64,000 nucleotides of DNA, taken from positions 100,793-164,792 of the forward strand of contig NW_008710315.1 of NCBI RefSeq assembly GCF_000327385.1. Direction: 5' to 3'. Shown in pieces: positions 1 to 11,345 of this stretch (position 1 is the first letter of the stretch; the number at the start of each line of letters is the position of its first letter). Source of the stretch: Lottia gigantea (lineage: Eukaryota; Mollusca; Gastropoda; Lottiidae). The position numbers and the translations under genes are program-made. The notes beneath the pieces are model-generated. The model worked only from the letters and a program-made list of their open reading frames with translations. It had not been told where the DNA came from and did no database searches.

Positions 1-390
1 TAATTGTTATTCACACTAGCATATCTATTAATATGGAGTACAAAGGCACTTAAGAATCGTCTCACTTTTCCTTATCAAGTGTACGTCCGTCCAGGGGATT
101 AGAGACATAAAAGCACATTAAGGTACTTATGTACCTTATGTCGCACCCTCATTGGTAAATTTATTCGAAGCGCAGATTTGCAGTTAATGGGAGAATATTC
201 CCACACATTCCTCAATTGCTCTCTGTATTTTGTAGCACAGGCATCGCAGCAAAGTCAATCTTATCTTAATAATTGCATGCGTTCATATAATTCCAAAAAA
301 TCATTGGAAGGACTGACACGATTCTTAAAGGGACGATAAAAGAAAAGAAAGAAACAACTACATTTAACAAGGATAACTTAGGTTCACAGT

Positions 391-530
391 TTCGGATCTT
401 TTCTACCAGCTGGTCCTTGACCAAACCCTTTTGGCATTGGTGTTTCCCGGATTATCCGTGCTCATTTACAGTTGGGTCGACTGGAATTATGAGTGAAGAT
501 GTCTTATTCAAGTTCATCGGACTTTTACTA
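391..530 (+). repeat. Dispersed repeat, copy 1 of 2 (partner 1444-1592)
   Basis: About 140 bp that matches 1444-1592 in the same orientation with many substitutions. Shared landmarks in order are TACCAGCTG, a TTGGTCAGTCC-like stretch, GCATTG, TTTCCCG, ATTACC, CATTTACA, GGTTCGACTGG, GAAAGATG and CTTATTCAA. No inverted ends or coding content are visible. It is an old duplicate or two copies of an unnamed element. Confidence 0.6.
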
Positions 531-1072
531 TATGAATGTCTCTTAACGAACAGATGTTTAAAATAATAAATAAAGCAATGATATCATGCAATATGAGGTC
601 CCTTTTCAAGGAGATACCATACCCTATAGCGCCGGCAAGCGGAAGAGAAATATGTATCGTTACTTATTGGTGTATCTAGCCAATAGTAAGGCGATGGACA
701 AATGATGTTTATTTATTCCTATTGTCTTCCGGAAAGAAAAGATCTATCTTCTTTTTTAGTAGCATGATTTTTTAACATTAGTTTGATTTATTAACAGTCC
801 ATGTAAAGTGATACACTAGCAGCCGCTAGCCTCTCTTATGTAGGTGGTATCCAATTGCGTTTCTGATTGCTCTATTAGACAAGGCATTAAAGTCTTAACA
901 ACGGATTTAATCCCGACTGACTGTAATTGATGCTATATTTATTTAGTCTTCAAAGAAAATTAACTAAACACTTGTGGCCAGTAGCTACATCCAAAGAGAA
1001 AATCAAATCTTTAATTTAGAGCAGATCAAGCTGAGGTAAACGTATAAAGTCCTTCTTTGTGGGGGTTTCTTT

Positions 1073-1095
1073 CAGGGGCGTATCTATAGAATGCA
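1073..1095 (+). repeat. Solitary transposon end of family B type
   Basis: The string CAGGGGCGTATCTATAGAA is, reverse-complemented, nearly the same as the end of the family B copies at 8002 and 63712 (TCTAGATACGCCCCTG). Only this end is recognisable. A GC-rich tract follows to about 1190. Confidence 0.45.
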
Positions 1096-1443
1096 CGAGG
1101 AGGGGGTAAAAAATAAGGTGTCTCCCCGAGGCGTGTGGATAGGGATATAGAGGCTACCACAGGCCCCTTCCCATCCTCAGAAGCCAAATACACACTATCG
1201 GTTTCTTTTAAACCAAGTCCGATTTTGTAACTCGAAACTAATAATATCCAGTTTCCTAGATGTATTTTGCAATTTTTGCGAAGTGCAAGATACCATGAAC
1301 GTAATTATTTTTCTTTTTCATAATATTCCGAATTGTGCAGATCCGGGAGGTTGCTGAATGTGCCCAGTTGCGTATGGTTGGGAATACGAAATGAGTTCAT
1401 GAGTACCGAGCTCCACTAACAGCTCGATTGAGAAGAGAAAAAC

Positions 1444-1592
1444 AACTTCAGTTCATGAGTATACTTTGTACCAGCTGATTCTTGGTCAGTCCACTAAGCA
1501 TTGATCTTTCCCGTATTACCCATTTACATCAGGTTCGACTGGGATATTGAGGAAAGATGACTTATTCAATGTCAGCAGATTTTTCACGCCGA
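1444..1592 (+). repeat. Dispersed repeat, copy 2 of 2 (partner 391-530)
   Basis: Diverged same-orientation match to 391-530, with the same order of short shared blocks (TACCAGCTGATTC, TTGGTCAGTCC, CATTTACATCAGG, GACTTATTCAA). It lies just upstream of family A copy 1. Confidence 0.6.
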
Positions 1593-1667
1593 CCGAGTTT
1601 TTTTTTGTAAGAATGAACAATGGAACTCCGGGCAGGTAGTCCTAATCGTCCATTTAATATATAATCC

Positions 1668-1850
1668 AAGTACTAACGATCCGAACCGAAAAAAGAAACC
1701 CGGAATCCATAACATTTTGGCGAATCATTGGTAGCAGCTAATAAACTTTACACACGAAGAAGTACATCAACCATATGTGAGTAAGTATTTCATAATGAAA
1801 AGTGATATCAGCTGTCTCGAAGAGTAAGCCTACCTTGAATACATTTAATA
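1668..1850 (+). repeat. Dispersed repeat family A, copy 1
   Basis: Family A has the ordered landmarks CTAACGATCCGAACCG, TTGGCGAA, GGTAGCAGCTAATAAAC, a TATTTCATAATGAAAAGTG segment, and ATCAG(G/C)TGTCTCGAAGAG. The same order is found at 16905-17075, 28165-28385, 60985-61150, and on the minus strand at 53795-53870. The 3' part of this copy is the start of the 210-bp tandem array that follows. The class of element is unknown, and no clear terminal inverted repeats are seen. Confidence 0.7.
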
Positions 1851-2640
1851 TGAACAATATATCAGAAAATTAGAATACATTATTCGTAAAAAGATACGAT
1901 CAAAATATGTAAATTTTTTCGAAACATTTGTTTTATTAACCTGCTTACTTTTAAATATATTGTCTATACCATCTGAAATATATCAACTATAAGTATTTAA
2001 TTATGAAAAGTGATATCAGGTGTCTCGAAGAGTAAGCCTACCTTGAATACATTTAATATGAACAAGATATCAGCAAATTATTGGTAAAAAGATACGATCA
2101 TCGCACAAGATATTGCGTAAAAATTTATTTCGAAACCTTTGTTTTATTAACCCGTTTACATTTAAATATATTTTCTATACCATCTGAAATATATCAACTA
2201 TAAGTATTTCATAATGAAAAGTGATATCAGGTGTCTCGAAGAGTAAGCATACCCTGCCCGCCTTAAATATGAACAAGATATGAGCAAATTAGAATACATT
2301 ATTCGTAAAAAGATATGATCATCGCACAAGATATTGCGTAAAAATTTATTTCGAAACCTTTGTTTTATTAACCCGTTTACATTTAAATATATTGTCTATA
2401 CCTTCTGAGGTATATTAACCATACGTATATCAGGTGATATCAGGTGTCTCGAAGAGTAAGCATATCCTGCTCGCATTAAATATGAACAAGATATGAGCAA
2501 ATTAGAATACATTATTCGTAAAAAGATATGATCATCGCACAAGATATTGCGTAAAAATTTATTTCGAAACCTTTGTTTTATTAACCCGTTTACATTCAAA
2601 TATATTGTCTATACCATCTGACATTTAGATGAATTTAATT
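1797..2640. repeat. Tandem array, about 210-bp unit, 4 copies
   Basis: Units begin with GAAAAGTGATATCAG at about 1797, 2005 and 2216, with a shortened start at about 2430. Each carries GTCTCGAAGAGTAAGC, ATGAACAAGATAT, CGTAAAAAGATA, TTCGAAAC and TTGTTTTATTAACC. Later units are more alike than the first. The unit contains the 3' tail of dispersed family A, so the array looks like a local amplification of a family A insertion and its flank. Confidence 0.8.
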
Positions 2641-2784
2641 CAAGAAAAGGTCATCGACATCTCGTAAGATAATTTCACACTGTAAACTGTGATAACTATG
2701 GTTACAGTAAACAGCTTATGATACGTTCTTAATATCCCCTGCGTCCACTTTACAAAACGTTTCGTAACATAATAATTATGATTC

Positions 2785-3275
2785 TTTCCTTCGCTCGATT
2801 CTACGATAAGTTAAGACACGATCAGAAAATAACAAAGCTGTACGTAAAGCCTGTATGGTTCTTCCCCGTGCCAGGTTCTATGATGAGTAAAAACTCGCTC
2901 AGAAAATCAAAACGTTAAGTAGCGCCCGTATGGTTTTCCCCTGTTCTCAGTGCAATGAGACTTAAAGATTCAATCAAAAATATATCAAAATATTGTGTGA
3001 CGCCTGTTTTGGTTAATATTCGATCAGACACCAACAAAACGTTAAATAAAGTCTGTATCTCACTGCTCTCGGTTCTACGATACGTAAAGACTCTTAACAG
3101 AGATCAACAATACGGTGCGTAAAGTCTATGTGGCACTTCTCTGCTTCCGGTTCTACCATAGGTAAAGACTCGATCAGAGATCAAGAAAACGTCCTTAAAA
3201 CCTGTTGGGCTCTTCCCTGCTCTCGGCTCTACGATAGGTAAATACTCCTGTGAAAACCAAGAAAACGTTACGTAG
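2785..3275. repeat. Degenerate tandem array, about 75-bp unit, 7 copies
   Basis: The landmark TACGATAGGTAAAGAC (with variants) recurs near 2802, 2879, 2951, 3010, 3075, 3153 and 3230. Each is followed by a GATCAGA..TCAACAAAACG-type stretch and a CCTGTATGG..TTCCC segment. Spacing is 60-78 bp. The open frame across part of it is a by-product of the repeat. Confidence 0.65.
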
Positions 3276-3659
3276 ATTTTCCGAACACTGAATAACACAG
3301 AAATTTAGATTCATCAGCAAAAAACAGAGGGAATATTTGATCTAGTTTACTCCCTTAAGATTGTGTAATATTTCTGAGAAAGGAAAGAAACCATTTATTT
3401 TTTAATTCAATATGAGAATCAAAGTCAGATATTAGGTTACCTATAAAGTCCAGAGTATTAGATTCTCGAAGAATGTAAGGAAATAGATTAATGTGACGCT
3501 AACTGTTACAGTTTTTATTGTAATATAATTGAATTTACTGAAGAGAAAATGTTCAAGTTCATCATATTTGATTAAATTATAGAAAAAATATTTCCTTAAC
3601 GATATATGATGGAGTTTAGTTCTAATGTACTTGTGTACTTATGAGGGTGTCGTGCGCGA

Positions 3660-3810
3660 AACAGAACATGCTTACTCTGAAACACCTGATGGTACTTCTC
3701 TTTGGAGGAGTTCACTACTACGAAACTTTCACTTCCGATTTTGTCATTCTTTTGACGAGTTTTTTGATTGATGGAATTGTCTTGCGTGTACGGATTTTTA
3801 TCAATATACT
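3660..3810 (+). repeat. Dispersed repeat family L, copy 1
   Basis: About 150 bp containing GAAACACCTGATG, ACTTCTCTT, GGAG, TCACTACTA, GAAACTTT, TTTTGACGAG and GATGGAATT. It is repeated at 4143-4285 and, reversed, at 31556-31722. In one frame all three copies give a related peptide (KHLM.LLF..., DF, IL.T.FL, GI), but I cannot link it to a known protein. It may be a fragment of a larger mobile element. Confidence 0.6.
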
Positions 3811-4142
3811 CCGAAATCAGACGATGAAGGCGAATAGAACTGGCGAACTTCAAGGTGAATGCAGTCGTTTCTTCTTTGTTCCCAATCATTCCGCCAACAC
3901 TAAGAACTGAGAGAATCTTAAAAATCGTTAAACTTGACCCTTCTGTGTTCGCTTTTCGATATAATTTGGTGTGGTGCTATAGATGAAATGGCGGGCCAGA
4001 TTTGAAAAAATGTTAGATTTTGTCGACCTGAGCGCACAACCAGCTGAAAATCTTGATTACCGTCACTAGGTCGTGCTTTTCGTTTCTGATACTCCAGCGA
4101 TGCGATCTGAATATGAGATCATCGCACGTGAAATTTACCATG

Positions 4143-4285
4143 CTTACGATGCTTTCCGAAACACCTGATGATACTTCTCTTTTGAGGAGCTCACTACTAT
4201 GAAACTTTTACTCTCGATTTTGCCGTTCTTTGGACGAGATTTTTAATGGACGGAATTATCTTGCTTGTATGGATTTTTTGATACA
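4143..4285 (+). repeat. Dispersed repeat family L, copy 2
   Basis: Second copy, 480 bp downstream of the first and in the same orientation. It has CCGAAACACCTGATG, TACTTCTCTT, GAGCTCACTACTATG and TTTGGACGAG in the same order. The interval between copies shows no other recognised feature. Confidence 0.6.
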
Positions 4286-4564
4286 AATCACTAAAAGTCG
4301 GTCAATGTCTTGAAATGACATTTCCGTCATTTCGACTGCGACGGATCCTGCGACAGAGACCACCTTACCGTCATAGACAATATTACAAACGCTGCATAAC
4401 GTGAGTCTTAATGTAAATCGTGAAACGTATGATTAATACTGTTAAATATTGTTCGTATTATATATCAGTATCACATTTCTATCATAGTATCAGTTAATGA
4501 GATATATAATTCCTAGTGGGATACGGAAAAAATTGATTAGAAATCCAGAAACCTTAGTAGTGAC

Positions 4565-6205
4565 GACCTTGAATTTGTTATTGGCTAAATGTACTTTTGA
4601 GTGCATTTGTTATTGGCTAAGTTTACCTACCTTTGAATAAATTTGTTATTTGCTAGTTGTAACCTTGAATGAATTTATTATTAGCTAAATGTAATTTTTG
4701 ATGAATTTGTTATTGGCTACGAGTAAATTTTAATGAATTTGTCATTGGCTAAGTGTATCTTTGAATGAATTTGTTATTGGTTAAGTGTATCATTTGAATG
4801 AATTTGTTATTTGCTTGGTGTACCCTTGAATGAATTTATTATTGGCCAAGAGTACCTTTGAATGAATTTGTTATTGGCTACGAGTACATTTGAATGAATT
4901 TGTCATTGGCTAAGTGTATTTTTGAACGAATTTGTTATTGGCTAAGTGTACCTTTGAATGAATTTGTTATGGGCTAAGTTTACCTACCTTTGAATGAATT
5001 TGTTATTGGCTACGAGTAATTTGAATGAATTTGTTATTGGCTAAATTACCCTTGAATGAATTTGTTATTGGCTACGAGTCAATTTGAATGAATTTGTTTT
5101 TGGCTAAGTGTACCTTTGAATGAATTTATTATTAGCTAAATGTAACTTTTGATGAATTTGTTATTGGCTACGAGTAAATTTTAATGAATTTGTCATTGGC
5201 TAAGTGTATCTTTGAATGAATTTGTTATTGGCTAAGTGTTTCATTTGAATGAATTTGTTATTTGCTTGGTGTACCCTTGAATGAATTTATTATTGGCCAA
5301 GAGTACCTTTGAATGAATTTGTTATTGGCTACGAGTACATTTGAATGAATTTGTCATTGGCTAAGTGTATTTTTGAACGAATTTGTTATTGGCTAAGTGT
5401 ACCTTTGAATGAATTTGTTATGGGCTAAGTTTACCTACCTTTGAATGAATTTGTTATTGGCTACGAGTAAATTTGAATGAATTTGTTATTGGCTAAATGT
5501 ACCCTTGAATGAATTTGTTATTGGCTACGAGTCAATTTGAATGAATTTGTTTTTGGCTAAGTGTACCTTTGAATGAATTTATTATTAGCTAAATGTAACT
5601 TTTGATGAATTTGTTATTGGCTACGAGTAAATTTTAATGAATTTGTCATTGGCTAAGTGTATCTTTGAATGAATTTGTTATTGGCTAAGTGTTTCATTTG
5701 AATGAATTTGTTATTTGCTTGGTGTACCCTTGAATGAATTTATTATTGGCCAAGAGTACCTTTGAATGAATTTGTTATTGGCTACGAGTACATTTGAATG
5801 AATTTGTCATTGGCTAAGTGTATTTTTGAACGAATTTGTTATTGGCTAAGTGTACCTTTGAATGAATTTGTTATGGGCTAAGTTTACCTACCTTTGAATG
5901 AATTTGTTATTGGCTACGAGTAAATTTGAATGAATTTGTTATTGGATAAATGTACCCTTGAATGAATTTGTTATTGGCTACGAGTCAATTTGAATGAATT
6001 TGTTTTTGGCTAAGTGTACCTTTGAATGAATTTGTTATTGACTAAATGTTTCTTTGAATGAATTTGTTATTGCCTAAGTATACCCTTGAATGAATTGACT
6101 AAGTGTACCTTTCAATGAATGTTATTGAGTAAGTGTACCTTTGAATAGAATATTTTTTTTGGAAAAGTGTACCTTGAATAACATGAATTGTTACTGGCTA
6201 AATGA
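4565..6205. repeat. Minisatellite, about 32-bp monomer with a 452-bp higher-order unit
   Basis: About 50 monomers of the type GAATGAATTTGTTATTGGC followed by TAAGTGTACCTTT. Diagnostic variants recur in a fixed order: TTAGCTAAAT, TACGAGTAAAT, TTGCTTGGTG, GGCCAAGAG, GAACGAATT, ATGGGCTAAG, TACGAGTCAA. For example, TTAGCTAAAT lies at 4681, 5132 and 5585. This gives a higher-order period of 451-453 bp (14 monomers) present nearly three times. Almost every monomer contains ATTGG, the reverse of a CCAAT box. There is no coding potential. Confidence 0.92.
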
Positions 6206-6553
6206 TATTGCGTTATGTCTATGATTTTTCATCAATATGGGTAGTTCATTTAGCATGTGAAAAGATAACATGTGTTCTATGTCACATAAGTAATGGTTTT
6301 AGAGTCAAATTGATTAACTTGTCGGTGGACGTAATTAGTGTCTAGGCTATATGGCATGATTAACCTTAGTATGTAGTACGTAGGTGTTTCCAATTAGAAC
6401 CGACCTTCTATCAGTTAACGTGAAATATAGCACGTCGCTCTTTACTCGAAGAGTAATGTAGACTATAATTTTTTTATCACCGACGCAGACATCATCCCTA
6501 CTTTACGTACGTCTGTACCCTTCCATCTCATAATGCATAACGATATAACTAAA

Positions 6554-6650
6554 GTGGTCCTCACACCCTAGCGCTCACCAGCTGCGCATGGTTGCGAATA
6601 AAAAAATGCGGCGGCCACTTTCATTATTCGCTATGGTGTGAGGGCACCAT
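6554..6650. mobile_element. Short fold-back element
   Basis: GTGGTCCTCACACCCTAGCG at 6554 is the approximate reverse complement of the sequence at 6629-6650 (CGCTATGGTGTGAGGGCACC). Inverted arms of about 20 bp therefore enclose about 55 bp of GC-richer sequence. It looks like a tiny non-autonomous inverted-repeat element. No target duplication was identified with confidence. Confidence 0.55.
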
Positions 6651-7654
6651 TACTCCCGCAAGCTTAGCCATAATATAAAATATACTGAGTGGGCCAGTAA
6701 GTAAGACGCAAAACACCAAGCAGTACATAACGGCGGAGCGTGGTAGTTCATTGCCAAACGTCATCTGCTTATGACATATAGCTATCTATAAATATACGAG
6801 TGGGTCTGGTAAATATTAATTATTGAAACTGATGGACGTCATCATGGGAAAATGATTGAATTGGTTGGTACAAATGTTGACGACAGTTACCAGAAGTCAT
6901 TAGGGACACTGTTAGAAGTGGTCGTTTAAATGTCAGATAGATAGGATGTACAACTAATGAAATGATGAGCTTTGTGATGGTTTGTACACTCGCTCGATTA
7001 TATGATTAGATGTTTGATACTGTCGTTACCATCTTCCACTTCTGGCAAGGTACGATGAGTCCGAAGAAGCTTGATCTAAGGGTTTCGAGATATGATCCTG
7101 TCCCAGATGATGCCAATGGGCGAACTGGTATATAAAAAGCATGCACTCGAAATTTGGTATATTGAAAATATAATACCATTATATTTCCCACTTAAAACAT
7201 TATAAAGCTTAACACAATGTCTGGTGTAATAACTCCTGTTATCTTGCAATGTATTTGCTCATAGCCCTTATTTAGAAACTAGAACTATCAAAGACCATGA
7301 ATAGGGTGTGTGTTCACAGGCCTTTGAACTAATTTGGGGGATTTTGTTTTCATAAATATTTGAAAAAGGGCATAGAGTAAAACTTTATATTCAAGGAATT
7401 GTAGAAACCAGCCCCGTCAGATCCATTTATTGATTATGGTGAAAAACGTAATTCGTACCCGGAAATCATTATTGCCGTAAGCTAATTATGGACGAAAGGA
7501 TATTAGACCAATAAAACTCGATATAACAACGGAATCTGTCAATTTTAAGAAGATTTAGGTTCGATCTCATTAAGAGAAGACAGAATTAATGCCACAAAAA
7601 TAACCTATTTTATATGATCTATTTTAACTGGGAATGTGGATATAGGGCAGTTGT
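6651..7654. other. Intergenic or intronic sequence, nothing recognised
   Basis: A+T-rich unique-looking sequence. I see no coding frame, splice pair, tandem repeat or family match here. The short stretch 6206-6553 before the fold-back element is likewise empty. Confidence 0.5.
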
Positions 7655-8002
7655 ACTAAAGGCCAGCCCTCGAGGTGGTCCGGTACTTTCAGAAAATAAA
7701 TGGGTAAATATAATAAAGAAATTATGTGGTATTAGGACGCATCTTTTATCTCATCTTGCAGTAACAATCTGTTCAGTAGCGTATTTAGGGGTAGGGCCAT
7801 GCTCTCTCAGGCTTATGAAAGATCTTGTGAAAAATAAGCCATCTAAATGCTCAAAATTCATCTCAGGCTATCTGAATCCATTGACTCCTGGGGGCCCTTA
7901 GTATTCCCCAGCCCCCCAGCCTCAAAGGGCCCCGCCTTTGAGAGGTACCTTTCATGTTAGCCCTCCCCCCTCCCTTTCAGGCAATTTCTAGATACGCCCC
8001 TG
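7655..8002 (+). mobile_element. Dispersed repeat family B, copy 1 (GC-rich, TCTAGATACGCCCCTG end)
   Basis: A GC-rich stretch in A+T-rich surroundings. Landmarks in order are GGGCCATG, CTCTC, TAAATGCTCAAAATTCATC, TCAGGC, CATCTGAATCC, CCCCAGCC, CTCAAAGGGCCCCG and the terminal TCTAGATACGCCCCTG. Matches occur at 8590-8785 and 63485-63712. It is probably a non-autonomous DNA transposon. Only the right end is clear, so the left boundary is approximate. Confidence 0.6.
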
Positions 8003-8361
8003 TGTCTGTTTACAGAATTTAACACAATAATAGACAGTCCGTTGTGAGACCGGTTTGTTTTAGTTAGTTATTGACGGTACCAAATATAGCAGAATAAACA
8101 TTACAAATATCACGAAGTGAAGATATATCAAGACACTGAATGTCGATCTGCGATGAGCGTAGGTTTAACACTGTACATCCTTGCCAACAACGACATGAAA
8201 GTCTTTCCAGATAATGACAAAAACACGCAGTCGACAGTCAAGTTCTACTAAGAAAAAGATAACTGTCGTAGGTGTTGGTAACCTCTTGGTTGGCATTGTC
8301 TGTAGCTTTTTAGACGATTAAATCAACATCATCTTCGAAGTAATCAACGTGAAAGCAAGTA

Positions 8362-8492
8362 ATTGGAATGAAATGGAGGTTCAACGTGCTGCTAAGCGTT
8401 CTTCATGAAAGAAAGTAAAAATACAATGTTATGAAATGGATGTTCAAAATGTTGCCTAGTCACTCGTGAAAGATTATAATATAAAAATGAAC
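8362..8492. repeat. Two-copy tandem duplication, about 70 bp
   Basis: ATGAAATGGAGGTTCAA...CATGAAAGAAAGTAAAAATAC is followed by ATGAAATGGATGTTCAA...CGTGAAAGATTATAATATAAAAATG in direct orientation. The copies are diverged. Confidence 0.55.
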
Positions 8493-8589
8493 GACAGTAA
8501 ATTGATAATATGATAAAATGAAACAGAGTTTTATGATTTACCCTTGTAAAACCCTGAATCTCCACCTAGATCGAGGCCGAATAGAACTC

Positions 8590-8785
8590 ACCTGGCGACA
8601 TTTGAGAATTCAGAGGGTGGGCCATTGGGCCCTCTGCATGCTGAAAATTCATCTCGGGCCATCTGAAATCCGTTCGCTTCTGTGGGCCTCTGACAGTTCC
8701 CATTTCGCCGTCCTCAAGAGGCTTGGGTACTTCGGACCTCTCTCCTTTTTGGCTTTCCCCCTCAGACACGTTGCTGCCTGGCGAG
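8590..8785 (+). mobile_element. Dispersed repeat family B, copy 2
   Basis: GC-rich segment with GGGCCATTGGGCCCTCTG, GCTGAAAATTCATCTCGGGC, CATCTGAAATCC, GTGGGCCTCTG and CTCAAGAGGC in the same order as at 7655-8002 and 63485-63712. The terminal TCTAGATACGCCCCTG is not evident. The frames open on both strands here reflect GC content and not a gene. Confidence 0.55.
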
Positions 8786-8872
8786 CAATTAGCAATAGCA
8801 ACTAAATAATATCAAGAAAAGGGATGAATATGGCAGGCGCAGATATATTGTAGTTTCACATCATACTTCTCT

Positions 8873-9212
8873 TCTATCGATTTGGACTATGTAGTGCAAT
8901 GAGAGACATTTTCTCAGCTACCCATATGGGTTATGAAGAAATGCAATGAGAGACATTTTCTCAGCTACCGGTTTGGACCATGAAGAAGTGCAGTAAGAGA
9001 CTTTTTCTCAGCTACCGATTTGGTCTAGGAAGAAGTTCAAAGAGAGAAATTTTCTTAGCTACCGGTTTGGTCTAGGAAGATGTTCAATGAGAGACATTTT
9101 CTCACCTACCGATATGTGCTTTGAAGAAGTGCAAAGAGAGAATTTTCTCATCTACCGATCTCTGAAGAAGTGCAATGAGAGATTTTCTCACCTACCGATA
9201 TGGGTTATTTTC
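8873..9212. repeat. Minisatellite, 46-47-bp unit, 7 copies
   Basis: Units contain CAATGAGAGACATTTTCTCA, then GCTACCG, TTTGG and GAAGAAGTG. Starts are at about 8898, 8944, 8991, 9038, 9085, 9132 and 9173. The last unit is shortened to about 41 bp. Substitutions are scattered, so the array is moderately old. Confidence 0.85.
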
Positions 9213-10504
9213 TCTGGACAGTAGTGTTACGAAGCGCAAATTATGCCAGGATAACGGTCTGTTTTGAGAGCCAAACGGTCCGTTGGGAATAGACTTAATC
9301 ACTGGTATCACTAATAACAAGGATGCAATGAAAGTGACTAAATTCTGAAAAGACTGAAATAATTTCAGACTTGGATAAAGTTAAATTTCGAGGATTTAAC
9401 TCTCAAAACTATTCTGGTCTCTGGTCGAACCATCAGGTTTTCGTGATTGCCTGGATATTTTTCTACTGTTAATTCCCCTTATTTTGCTATGGACCTGAAA
9501 TACGATGGTCACGTAAATGTCGTTGATGAAACGGGATAACTTTGTCGTATTGTAAGTTGCTTATTTCAAAGCGGATCTATTCTATTCGGTTCCAAGGCTA
9601 TTATTAAAGATGTCGAACAAAATCTGTAGGCGTTGGATGACAGCTATTTAATATTTATAGCTTCCTGAAACGTCCTTCATTTTAAGTTTATGGTTAAAGG
9701 TCTAACTCACTATTTCAGTGGGGGCCATTTCGTAGGAATGTAATCATTGCAATGTGGCGGCGCAGGCATCCCGAGACTGGGAGTACAAATAGGGGGAAGA
9801 TTGACTTAAGGGGGGCAACTTTCGTGGTTGAAATATGAACACCGCAGCTATGTGGAAGCACCATAGTGACAATTTTTGAAAGATATCTCGTACATTCTGG
9901 CACATAGTTGGGGACAAAAACTCATAACATTCATTTATTTTAATTGTTAGAAAGGATGTAGGGTACAAATGAGAGGGGGGGGGGGGAGTACAGCCATTTT
10001 TCTAGCCCCCTCCTCATCCCATCATTGGAAAGTTTTAAATAGTAACTACTAACCCCATCTACAGTTTCATTTTAATTCAGCAATCCCTTTCATAAATATA
10101 ATTTCACATTGCGAAATACCACTTCTTAGATAATGGAGAGTTTTATACAGCCGCCATTTTGTAAATTATCGAAGGGCTTTTAACTTGAATAATTGATGTT
10201 CTATGACACTTTCCGACAAAGCTAATATGTTTCCAATAAGGGAAGCACATATAAACTGTTGGTTTCCTTTTCTGTAATTAAATGCCACTGGCAGTTTGTA
10301 AAGGTTATTATTCTTATTTAATTTAATTAAGTTTTTTAATAGAAATATAAGTAACGTAAGGATATCTAAAAGCGAATTTGACCTTAAGAACGCAAGCCGT
10401 GAATTTCGGAAAAAAGGAAAAAAAACATACAAACTTGTTATTTGTTGAATCACTAATGTGTAAAAATAAAATTGAGATATTGCTCAACCCTACTCATATA
10501 TTAT
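9213..10504. other. Nothing recognised; poly-G tract at about 9976-9988
   Basis: No gene, splice pair or dispersed-family match was found. A G homopolymer of about 12-13 lies near 9976. The overlapping minus-strand frames near 9715-9968 have no protein-like features. Confidence 0.5.
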
Positions 10505-11345
10505 TGTAATATTCTGCGTTGTTATCGAACGTTATCGAATTGCGATATTACAGTACTTCATGAACGTTATCGAGGTTCAATATTGCAGTATTCTTCGAAC
10601 GTTATCGAATTGCGATATTACAGTACTTCATGAACGTTATCGAGGTTCAATATTGCAGTATTCTTCGAACGTTATCGAATTGCGATATTACAGTACTTCT
10701 CGAACGTTATCGTAGTTCAATAGCGTTGTATTCTTCGTTAGTTATCGAGCTGCATTATTACAGCACTACTCGACGTACTTTTACGTTATCTAGTTCAATA
10801 TTGCAGGAATACACGTACGTTATCAAGGTCAAATATTGAAAGAATACTCGGACGTTATCCATGTGCGATATTACTCCTAGGTTGTGATATTGCAACATGA
10901 TTCGTACGTTCTAGAATTTCAATATTGCAGTCCTACTCGTATTTTGGGATGTTAACCCCAAGTCAACGAGGTGCAATATTGCAACATGATTCGTACGTTT
11001 CAGAGTTCCAACATTACAATCCTACTCGTTCGCTATTACTCGTACGTTACGAAAGTGAGATATTACTTCTATGTTATAACGGTACGATATTATTACTCAT
11101 AGATTAACGAGGTGCAATATTGCAACATGACTCGTACGTTCCAGAGTTCCAATATTACAGTCCTACCCGTACGCTATCAGGTGCAATATTGCAACAAGAC
11201 AACCCAGGGTAGCAATATAATAGTCAAACTCGTACGCTTTCAAGGTGCAATATTAATCCTTGGTTATCAAGGTTCAATATTAATCCCAGGTTAACGAGGT
11301 GCAATATATTGATATTGCAGTAATACTTGTACATTATTGAGGTAC
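10505..11345. repeat. Minisatellite, 35-bp monomer, about 24 copies, strongly graded
   Basis: Monomers have GAACGTTATCGA followed by a (T/G)CAATATTGCAGT-like half. Starts at 10527, 10562, 10597, 10632 and 10667 are exactly 35 bp apart. In the first part two monomer types alternate (GATATTACAG and CAATATTGCAG), giving a 70-bp dimer. From about 10700 to 11345 the units decay and vary in length. Short frames here are by-products of the repeat. Confidence 0.85.

Noticed and set aside
10505-11345. CRISPR-like array (35-bp regular repeat)
   Set aside because: Monomers are directly contiguous without unique spacers, and the sequence is clearly eukaryotic.
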